In this document: positions 56,314-64,000 of the stretch, in pieces | Layout: each line of letters opens with the position of its first letter | Position numbering within the stretch: position 1 is the first letter of the stretch | NCBI RefSeq assembly: GCF_036785885.1 | Contig: NC_092314.1 | Location: 13,041,638 to 13,105,637 of the forward strand | Direction: 5' to 3' | Length of the DNA: 64,000 bases | Source: Coffea arabica | Taxonomy: Eukaryota > Streptophyta > Magnoliopsida > Gentianales > Rubiaceae | The notes under the pieces: model-generated | What the model saw: only the letters and a program-made list of their open reading frames with translations | Told to the model about the DNA's origin: nothing | The model's database searches: none | Translations under genes and position numbers: made by a program

Positions 56314-59300
56314 ATGGAGGTGGCCTCCACTTGCAGCATCGATTGGCTCTTACATGATCTAGATTTGATCCTGAACAGCTCAGGAATATACCTTTTTGTT
56401 CTTTACGATGTTCGTGATGCAATCAAACACTTGAAATTTCTCAAAACATTTCTTATGTGTGCTAGAAAGTGGAGCCAAAGCAATGATTTGTACTTGCAAT
56501 CTGACAATGTTGTGAAGAGGGTAAGTCTTCGATCTTTCTTATCTTGTATCGAAGATACCTTTCACAAATATGAGGAGGACATTCAGTCTCTTTGCCTTAG
56601 ATTAGAAACGGAGGACATTCACAAATCTATTGTTGCTCATGGAGTGTTACACGAAATTGAGAAAGAGATCATATCACTCAAGCAAGAAATCATCCAAATT
56701 TACTTTGCTTTGGCAAGCAGCAGGTCATTTCAATCAAATTCTTGTATGACAGATGATGAACTGTTGGAATTCATAGACCTCATCCTGCAAAATCTAGCAG
56801 ATTTGGCATATGACGATATGAATTGGAAAATTACTAAATCGTCTATTTATGCTGCTTTGAGTGCTCAAGTCCAAGATCTTGAAGCAAAGCTGACATTCTT
56901 GAAAAGCTTCATTCCCTTTGCCAAAATGCGAGGAACCGCAGATATTCCTGCCTTGCTATTGGCTCACTTTGAAGTGGTGGCTTTGACCGCAGCACGCCTC
57001 TCTTACATGTGGTCCTTTTGGGATGATTTTGAGGCAATTCACAATCCTGGGTTATACTACAGAAGTACTCGCAGCTTCGAACTCCTCAGCATCAGAGCGG
57101 TTGATTTTCATGTCTACGAGATTTATAAGGAAGTACTTGCAGCTTCAAACTCCTCAGCATCATTACATACAGCAGTGATGGATGAGCGGATATTGAACAA
57201 CTTCAATGATTCTCTGATAAGCCGTCTCTGGGAGTTGTTATGCTGCAGCTCTAGCTTTGTGGATTCTATGAAAGATGAAATGCAAAAACTCTATGCAGGA
57301 CTGAGGTTTTTGAGAAGCATTTTAAGGGAGCATCATGAGATGATGGATGAACAAAATGAAAAAATTGGAGCTCTCCTGGGTGAGGCAGGCATTATAATAT
57401 TCTCGCCCACTCTGAGCAGAGTGATAGAAGGAGAAGTTAGCTTCTCAGGATCCACCCAGGTTCTTGATTTTTGTGATATGCTGGCCAATACCAACATCCA
57501 TATCAAACATTTTAAGGATCAGCTCAGTGTCTCAAGTACTATAGAGAGTCTTCCTAATTCCTCTCATAGCTTAAGAGCACCAGAAGTTAGCCAGACTTCC
57601 AGCCGCATGCTATCAAAAGGTAAAATGCCAATAGACCATGAAGTCATGGTTGGTCTTGATGATAAGGGAGAACAAGGAATTGAACCACTTATCAAGCATT
57701 TTAAGGATCAGATCAGTGGCTCAAGTACTATACAGAGTCTTCCGAACTCCTCTCATAGCTTAAGAGCACCAGAAGTTAGCCAGACTTCCAGCCGCATGCT
57801 ATCAAAAGGTAAAATGCCAATAGCTCGTGAAATCATGGTTGGTCTTGATGATGAGGCAGCAAAAGTATTTGAACGACTTAGATGGGGATCAGAACAGGTG
57901 GAAATTGTTCCCATTGTGGGAATGGCTGGGCTTGGTAAGACGACTTTAGCCAAAAAAGTTTACAATAATATTTCAGTAACCTGTCACTTCCACATTCGTC
58001 TTTGGTGCACTGTTTCTCAAGAATTTAACATGAAAAATGTGTTACTTCAAATTTTGTGCTCTGATGGCAAACATTCTAGGAAGGATGAGTTTCAAAATCT
58101 GGATGAACATGCGTTGCTTGAAAAGCTCCATCAAAGGCTATTGAAGAATCGGTATCTTGTTGTTTTTGATGATGTCTGGGACATTGAGGTATGGAATGAG
58201 CTGAGAACTGCATTCCCCAATGACAAGAATGGAAGTAGAATCATCTTTACGAGTCGATTTTCTAATGTAGCTTCAGAGGTTCAATATGGTGGAGAACCTC
58301 ACAAGATTCGCCGCCTTACTGTCGAAGAGAGTTTCGAATTGCTGCAGAAGAAGGTGTTTGGAGAAGAAGAAGAATGTCCTCAAGCATTGCATGAATTGGG
58401 AATGGCGATTGCCAAAAAGTGCAGGGGATTGCCACTTGCACTTGTTGTTGTAGCTGGAGTCCTGGCAACTATAGAGCATGATATTTGTGTTTGGGAAGAA
58501 TTTGCTGAAAGTTTTACTTTGACCATGGTGTCTGGTGCAGACCAGTGCAAGAAGTCCTTGGAGCTCAGTTTTGAGCATTTACCATACCACTTGAAGGAAT
58601 GCTTGCTGTATTTTGCTGCATTTCGAGAAGATGAAAAAATTGGTGCCAAGAAGTTGATGTGTCTATGGATTGCAGAAGGATTTGTGGAAATAATTGAAGG
58701 AGAGAAATCAGAGGATGTTGCAGAAAAATATCTGATGGACCTAATTGGCCGAAACCTAGTTATGGTAGGTAAGAACAGATCCATTGGTGGAGTGAAAACT
58801 TGTTACATTCACGATTTGATATTTGAGTTCTGTAAGGGCAAGGCGAAAGAAAAGAAATTCCTTCAGGTCCTGCGAGGATATGATGAGCTTTCTACCTTTA
58901 ATGAGCCTCCCAACCTACCTCGGTTGTCCATTTGCTCCAGTGGCAAAGATTTTATGAAGTCAAAGCTATTTTGTCCGCATTTAGGTACTCTGCTATTCTT
59001 TGAAGTTACTTCAGTATATGACAAGTTTGTATTCACAAACATCTCATTCCTTTTTTGTATCTACAAACATCTTGAAGTTTTGAATTTAGGGAACATTAAC
59101 CTAAGGTTGAAGGAGCTTCCAACTGAAGTCGAATCACTTCTTTGTTTGAGGTACTTAGCCCTTACAGCTTGGACAATGGGATTCATTCCACCATCTATAG
59201 CCAATCTCTCACATTTGGAAACCTTTTGTCTAAATTCTGGTGAGATTGTTTCATTGCCAGATAGCATCTGGAACATGAAGAAGTTGAGGCATATACATGT

Positions 59301-60003
59301 AAGATGGGAGGGTATCATTATTCCTTTCTCTTCCAACGACAACGGTGTTGAAAACCTCTCCACTTTACCCAATTTAGACACACTCTCTTGTTTGTGCCTT
59401 TATGAAGAGGGAGAGAACTTATTGAGAAGGATTCCCAACGTTCGCCGACTTACAATTTCCGATTATCAGACTGGAAATGAAGTGTTTAACATGAGTCGAC
59501 TAGAATGCCTAGAATCACTCACCTACTCGGGCAATTACTCCTTAGGTTCAATGGAACATGTTGAGCTTTCTTTTCCCATGAATTTGAAGAAGTTGAGTCT
59601 TTCCTACCTGGGTCTTCCCTGTAGTAAAATGTCATTGATTGAACAACTACCCAACCTTGAAGTCCTCAAATTAAGAGAGCGGGCAATGGACGGCCAAAGA
59701 TGGGAGCTGATGGTAGGAGGATTCCCTAAACTCAGGGTCTTGACTTTGGAAGAAGTAGAGGTTGTGGAGTGGATAGAGGCAGACCCTGACAGTGATGATT
59801 ACTTCCCGTGCCTTCAGCAATTAAAACTCCACGATATTTCTAATTTGAAAATGATGCCTGCTTGTTTAGAGAGTATATCTACTCTTGAAGAAATTAAGGT
59901 GAGTTCTTGCGGAGATGGCGTCAAATCTTTAGTACGGGAAATTGAAGCAGCACAGGAATATAATAATGGAAATGAGAATATGAAGATCATCATCATAGAT
60001 TGA
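56314..60003 (+). CDS. NLR3, R1-type CC-NB-LRR resistance protein (intact)
   Basis: An uninterrupted ORF of 1229 codons has the same domain order as NLR1: an R1-like N-terminal region, the 63-residue duplication (about 400-524), NB-ARC with P-loop GMAGLGKTT at about 536, YLVVFDDVWD at about 614, GLPLAL at about 705, IHD in place of MHD at about 832, and LRRs to the C-terminus (KIIIID). The start is the ATG at 56314; a stop lies 6 bp upstream in frame, which rules out a longer N-terminus. It carries about 16 extra residues near residue 95 compared with NLR1 (LCLRLETEDIHKSIVAHG). A 649-bp tract is almost identical to NLR2, while parts of the LRR are closer to NLR1, so the gene is a mosaic. Confidence 0.93.
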   Translation: MEVASTCSIDWLLHDLDLILNSSGIYLFVLYDVRDAIKHLKFLKTFLMCARKWSQSNDLYLQSDNVVKRVSLRSFLSCIEDTFHKYEEDIQSLCLRLETEDIHKSIVAHGVLHEIEKEIISLKQEIIQIYFALASSRSFQSNSCMTDDELLEFIDLILQNLADLAYDDMNWKITKSSIYAALSAQVQDLEAKLTFLKSFIPFAKMRGTADIPALLLAHFEVVALTAARLSYMWSFWDDFEAIHNPGLYYRSTRSFELLSIRAVDFHVYEIYKEVLAASNSSASLHTAVMDERILNNFNDSLISRLWELLCCSSSFVDSMKDEMQKLYAGLRFLRSILREHHEMMDEQNEKIGALLGEAGIIIFSPTLSRVIEGEVSFSGSTQVLDFCDMLANTNIHIKHFKDQLSVSSTIESLPNSSHSLRAPEVSQTSSRMLSKGKMPIDHEVMVGLDDKGEQGIEPLIKHFKDQISGSSTIQSLPNSSHSLRAPEVSQTSSRMLSKGKMPIAREIMVGLDDEAAKVFERLRWGSEQVEIVPIVGMAGLGKTTLAKKVYNNISVTCHFHIRLWCTVSQEFNMKNVLLQILCSDGKHSRKDEFQNLDEHALLEKLHQRLLKNRYLVVFDDVWDIEVWNELRTAFPNDKNGSRIIFTSRFSNVASEVQYGGEPHKIRRLTVEESFELLQKKVFGEEEECPQALHELGMAIAKKCRGLPLALVVVAGVLATIEHDICVWEEFAESFTLTMVSGADQCKKSLELSFEHLPYHLKECLLYFAAFREDEKIGAKKLMCLWIAEGFVEIIEGEKSEDVAEKYLMDLIGRNLVMVGKNRSIGGVKTCYIHDLIFEFCKGKAKEKKFLQVLRGYDELSTFNEPPNLPRLSICSSGKDFMKSKLFCPHLGTLLFFEVTSVYDKFVFTNISFLFCIYKHLEVLNLGNINLRLKELPTEVESLLCLRYLALTAWTMGFIPPSIANLSHLETFCLNSGEIVSLPDSIWNMKKLRHIHVRWEGIIIPFSSNDNGVENLSTLPNLDTLSCLCLYEEGENLLRRIPNVRRLTISDYQTGNEVFNMSRLECLESLTYSGNYSLGSMEHVELSFPMNLKKLSLSYLGLPCSKMSLIEQLPNLEVLKLRERAMDGQRWELMVGGFPKLRVLTLEEVEVVEWIEADPDSDDYFPCLQQLKLHDISNLKMMPACLESISTLEEIKVSSCGDGVKSLVREIEAAQEYNNGNENMKIIIID
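57510..57887 (+). repeat. 189-bp tandem repeat in NLR3
   Basis: Units start at 57510 and 57699 and encode the doubled linker plus NB-ARC entry motif. The words GATCAGCTCAGTGTC and GATCAGATCAGTGGC have swapped places between units compared with NLR2, which suggests exchange between repeats. Confidence 0.85.
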
Positions 60004-60009
60004 AGGGCA

Positions 60010-60845
60010 TCAGCTGGTGCAACATCTGGTATTTTTTGTCATCACCATCAATTGGCTTGTAGAAATAATCATGCTTTTCATTTTTAAACAAGTTTAATTT
60101 ATATTTTACCATTTGGTAGCTTTTTTGTACTTCAGTTGCCTGTAATGCATGCACAAGCACATTGAAATTGATGAGCAAACAACTAATTATTGCTCCATTT
60201 TTTTTCTTAACGATATCATCAGGGAGTGCTGCGGTGGTTTTTCCTCTTCAGATTGTAATTGGTCATCCGTGCGGTCTGGCTTTCTTTGATACTTTTGTGG
60301 AAGATGGAGGTAAAAGTTGGAAAGGATCCATGGCTCTTTTCTTGTCAAGATATGGTGGAAACAATCAATGAGATTATTCAGATATTTTGCTGTTGGCCTA
60401 TTTGAGGTTCAAACTCCATCATTTTGATAGAATTGATTAACAATTTATGTTTGGGCTCATGGTTCTTGGAAGAATATGATAGCCCAATTTGGAAACCTCT
60501 GTGATCATCTCTTTTCTGCTCACAACAGGTTTTTTACGGTAAAAACTGCAATGGGGATTGCAAAAGGCATTACGTGGCCTGATCAGGATAGAATTGGTTG
60601 AAGATGTATGCTCAATCTCAGGTTTGGATTTAGGATATCCAACTTTGAGATTTGCTAAATTTTCAGAATCACATTTTAGTCCTTCAAGTTGGAGAATTTT
60701 TGCAAAGAATGAAGTAAGGGACTTAAGTTCCTTTAAGAAGGATGTCTGCAACTTGGTTTTTCTGCTGCTTGAGCTAATTGCTCGAAAGGGCATTAGTAAA
60801 ATAATTGATTCTCCAAAGAGCTTTAAATGTGATATGTTTGTATGA
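60010..60845 (+). pseudogene. Receptor-kinase-like remnant downstream of NLR3
   Basis: After the NLR3 stop the same frame stays open (ASAGATSG) to a GT donor at 60029. A CATCAG acceptor at 60221-60222 leads into an exon reading SAAVVFPLQIVIGHPCGLAFF, a likely membrane segment, followed by KSWKGSMALFLSRYGGNNQ and a stop at 60371. Further on come degenerate kinase-like blocks in order: FFTVKTAMGIAKGI (about 60529), ISGLDLG...AKF (about 60616) and KKDVCNLVFLLLELIARKG (about 60737). The order membrane segment, then catalytic-loop region, then C-lobe fits a receptor-like kinase that has lost its ectodomain and much of the kinase. The identification rests on weak matches. Confidence 0.42.
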
Positions 60846-61155
60846 ATATTTAATTTTCCATTTTTGAATTCCACACCATATGTTTTAGATGATATATAGA
60901 GCTACGGATAAGATACCCAAATTTGGAGAGAAAACGAGTATAAATTTCACAATTGTACAATGGGTCGATGCCTCTATTTATAGGCTATGTCAAGTGAGTA
61001 CAATGAATTTTGGGCTAATTAACATATAATCAAAAGAAAAAAAATGAGACTTGGAGATTTTCATAGTTAAAAAAAAAAAAAAAAAGAGCAGCTAACTAAA
61101 TTCTTCGTGATGCGTAAAAGAACCAAAAAGGTAATCTCACTCTTTCTAAATACAT
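60846..61155. other. Short AT-rich spacer
   Basis: It is collinear with 35836-36080 and contains an A-run at 61070-61086. It has about 50 bp (near 60940-60985) that the NLR2 copy lacks. No gene is present. Confidence 0.5.
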
Positions 61156-62212
61156 GAATGAAATTTAATTGGATAAAATAGGAATCACATTTTGCAAACA
61201 TCGGGCCTAAAACAAAGGAAACACATAACCGATTAAACGTTGAAACTACCAAAATAAACAGGAAATGGAGTTCTACGGCGTCCTAAAAAAGTATGCTCCT
61301 CTCAAGCTGAAAAATAGACTCATTTAATGTTTCTGGGACATTTTGGACTCTCTCTCACCTCAACGCACATTGTATTGAACTTGTAAGGCCCAAATTTTAG
61401 CAACTGTTTCACGCATGCATTTCTCTAGTTCCTAATCTCAACTAATGATTTGTTCTGAATACTTGTGATGAGTTTGATGAGAATGGACTTCTCAACTATG
61501 AACAAATTTGTAAGACGATGTCAGATTGGCCCTTCTCAACTATAAAATGATTAATCATCTAATTGTGAATCTACAATACAAAATATGATAGAATTTGCTG
61601 ACATAACTTAAACGGATTTGGCTCCTCTCTATTGAGTTCTTTCTTCATTTCATTTCGTACGATGCATATTTAGATGTATGACACGTGTCTTCAATTATTA
61701 AAAAGGGACATGGTCATTTTAAATTTGACTAATCCTAACTCTTGTTAATAAATAAAAGTACGTGTCATACATCTAGATGAATACTGCGGAAAATGAAGAG
61801 AGAATCAACTATAATTTGCTACTAAGACGTGCTATCGATAAGGTTTTGTTAAACAAATGATTTATATGTTTTGTTGGAGGAGAAAATTGATAGCAATATG
61901 AAATTTAAACAGTTAAATTTCTATTCTTTTTAATTAATTTTAAAAAAATTATCTTAGTACGTATTCCTAAAACACATGCCCACTATGTGCAACGCTTATG
62001 CTCCTATGCTAATTTCATCAAAATAGATCTTATAAATTTTAGTTATAAACTTATCAATTTTCATTTGAAGTTTAAAAACACCATGCAAGATAATTTTTAT
62101 AGGCTTTTCAACGTCCTTCTTCAACATTATTACTCTAACCTAGTCTTTTTTTTTTTTGAGACAATAATTATTGTATAATCTATTCTATCCTAGTTTTTTT
62201 ACTCTAACCTTG
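61156..62212. repeat. Duplicated NLR 3' flank (second flank), copy C
   Basis: It is collinear with 2954-4552 and 36081-37751 but has lost several hundred bases near 61490 and near 61810. It begins at the unoccupied copia site (GAATG at 61156). Confidence 0.75.
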
Positions 62213-62368
62213 TGTTTGGATTGTAAATTATTTGAGATAATTTTGTGAAAAAATATTATAGCATTTTTTTGATGTGATGTATGTGAGATAAAAAGGTAAT
62301 TGAAAAATGTGTTGATGATGCAAGCAAATTAGTGTGTAAATAAAGTGAAATAGAAGACAATCCAAACA
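62213..62368. repeat. MITE with TGTTTGGATTGT termini, copy 3
   Basis: Same ends and interior as 4553-4711 and 37752-37920. It is directly followed by the inner part of the second MITE type (TTTTACGTTTTTCGC). Confidence 0.7.
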
Positions 62369-63138
62369 CTTTTACGTTTTTCGCTAATACATTTTTCAAT
62401 TACTTTTCTGATACATACATTAAATTGCTATAATACATTTTTCAAGAAAAAACTCCAAAAAAATAGAAATCCGAACCTAACTATTTCGTATATTACAATT
62501 CTTTCAAGAGCATTTGATACACTAAAATTCACATTATATAACAAGCCACATTATGATACATTTCAAATTCTCTAGAGGTAGAAAACTATGATGTGATTTG
62601 TCTGCCACATATGGGGCAAAGTACAAATTAAAGAAAATGTAGGAAGAACCAGTCTTGGTTCCTCGAATGACAAAATAATTTCGTTAATAGTTCCCCATAT
62701 TGCATCTTTACCATACATGATTCCTTAAGGTATAAATAATTTAACTTTAGTCCTTTACCTTTTAAATTTTTAAATTCGGTCTCTTATCTTTATGAAACTT
62801 GCACTTCAAGTCCACTCCTCCAGCATCCAACATGCCTTTCAAGAGTATAATGTTAGAAATAAGAGGGATCAAATATGTCAAGAAAAATTAAGAATTGAAG
62901 ATCTAAATGAGAAGTATGCAATTCTTAAGGAAGAAAATATTATCTAAAGTGAAACATACTAGGCTATAGTAAGACTAGCCAAGCATGCATAGGACTAAAA
63001 CTGCAATTTTTACTCGTACTCTATCCATTAATATGTTCTTTACCCTTTGCGCTTAGAATAAAGCTTGATAGTTGATACATGATTTGTATATATCTCAACT
63101 CGTTTATTGAAGTAAAGCTTTAACTTTCATTTTGTTTC
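62369..63138. repeat. Start of a further first NLR flank
   Basis: It is collinear with about 5020-5810, 37921-38655 and 51590-52380. It stops at CATTTTGTTTC, where the other copies continue ATACTAG, because a new LTR element is inserted here. Confidence 0.8.
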
Positions 63139-64000
63139 TGTGAGGACCCGAAATTTTTTATTTTATTTTATCGAATATTAGTAGTTTGTTTAAATATTTA
63201 TTTACTCATTTTTCTCTAAATTATTTATTTCGATCATTTAAAATCCATTTATATGGAACGACGCCTCTTTTATATTTTTAAAAGCGTTTTGTTGGAAAAA
63301 ATTCACTTTTCGAAAACTCGTTTAGTTCGGAACAACGAGTGCACGTTTTTCGAGACTATATTTGAATCGAGAGTGTATTAATATTGGAGAATTAAGAACG
63401 ATCAATAATAGATTAAGAAAGGATAATTGAGGAATTAATACTCAATTCACGTGAGGACTCGGAAAATTATTATTTTTAAACCCCTAATTTTGGCTCAATT
63501 AATTATCTATTTGGATTTTTGCCCGAATATTATTTTCTATCCTTATTAGACCTAAATATATGGTTTTATAGTTTCGTTATATTTTTAAAGTGTCTCGTTT
63601 CAAAAAATTATTTTCTTAGAAGCTTGTTTAGTGAAAAAGTGAAAACGTGTCTGAAAACTTTAGCCAATTAGGAGTACAATAAGCTCAAAAATTTAAGACA
63701 TATACAATGGTCCTAAAATAGGCAATTTTAGGTTTAAATATTGAAGTGATAGTTAGTGGTACGATCGTTATAAGAATTTTTCAAAGGTTTCAATTTTTAT
63801 TGCGCCTAAATTAGAAATACGTGTTTTCACGTGCGCGCTTAATTGAGGGATTTTGGACCATTATTTTGGGATAATTAAGAATGAATAATATTTATATGTA
63901 TGTAAGTGCCCTAGAGGTTTAGTGCACTAGTGCAACAAACGTAAGAGAAATCGGACACAAAACGCGCGTGTAGGGCACTAGTTGTAATTGATTTGACGTA
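63139..64000 (+). mobile_element. Start of an LTR retrotransposon, running off the window
   Basis: The sequence TGTGAGGACCCGAAA begins exactly where homology with the other flank copies breaks. TGTGAGGACCCG is a common LTR start of plant Ty3/gypsy chromoviruses. At least 862 bp of LTR is in the window; no coding part is reached. The expected target duplication is GTTTC (63134-63138). It could also be a solo LTR. Confidence 0.65.

Noticed and set aside
58380..58784. 134-residue minus-strand ORF inside NLR3 (also 33408-33812 in NLR2)
   Set aside because: It is antisense to the conserved NB-ARC coding sequence and exists only because of its codon constraints; NLR1 does not keep it at full length.
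1..64000. CRISPR arrays, bacterial operons, ribosome binding sites
   Set aside because: The content is plant nuclear DNA with spliced genes and plant transposons. The repeats seen are tandem coding repeats, LTRs, inverted repeats or segmental duplications, not spaced arrays.

Overview
The window is nuclear DNA from a dicot plant, most likely an asterid. It is AT-rich and gene-poor, packed with plant LTR retrotransposons, Helitrons, a MULE, MITEs and an L1-type LINE. Its only intact long genes are NLR immune receptors of the late-blight R1 type (extended N-terminal R1-like region, NB-ARC, LRR). The species cannot be named from sequence alone; a Gentianales or Solanales genome such as Coffea would fit, but that is a guess.

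Layout. 1-2953 is the 3' part of a decayed Ty1/copia element with its LTR. 2954-9165 is duplicated non-coding flank holding two MITEs and a relic of an AAA-ATPase 3' end. 9166-18436 is a minus-strand, pol-less LTR element (LARD-like, tRNA-Asp primer site) with a 1.4 kb MULE nested in one LTR. 18960-22604 is NLR1 (intact). 22.6-28.8 kb is degraded flank with two orphan NLR 5' ends and a 193-bp fold-back. 28823-30399 is a Helitron. 31356-35028 is NLR2, broken by a 10-bp duplication just before the P-loop. 35.0-39.1 kb is duplicated 3' flank. 39.1-46.2 kb holds a solo LTR, a second Helitron and weak exon-like fragments. 46741-47063 is the last exon of a RABA5-like GTPase. 48102-51432 is a frameshifted AAA-ATPase (BCS1/AATP1-like) whose intron carries a 5'-truncated LINE. 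51.5-56.3 kb is duplicated flank, 56314-60003 is NLR3 (intact), followed by a receptor-kinase-like remnant and more duplicated flank. A new LTR element starts at 63139 and runs off the window.

The locus is a tandem array. The repeated unit reads: AAA-ATPase 3' tail, MITE, about 4 kb flank, NLR, receptor-kinase remnant, second flank, MITE. The array pattern predicts further units on both sides. Because the flanks are paralogous, unoccupied copies of several transposon insertion sites are visible inside the window. They fix the ends of the copia element, the LARD, the MULE and one Helitron to the base, and show these inserted after the duplications.

Functionally, NLR1 and NLR3 are predicted intracellular immune receptors. 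NLR2 could serve as a sequence donor or encode a truncated N-terminal protein. Short near-identical tracts between NLR2 and NLR3 point to ongoing gene conversion. I found no wholly new system. The most unusual features are a 63-residue duplication of the linker and NB-ARC entry motif in all three NLRs, a conserved short upstream ORF, and a membrane-segment exon lying in frame beyond the NLR3 stop codon.
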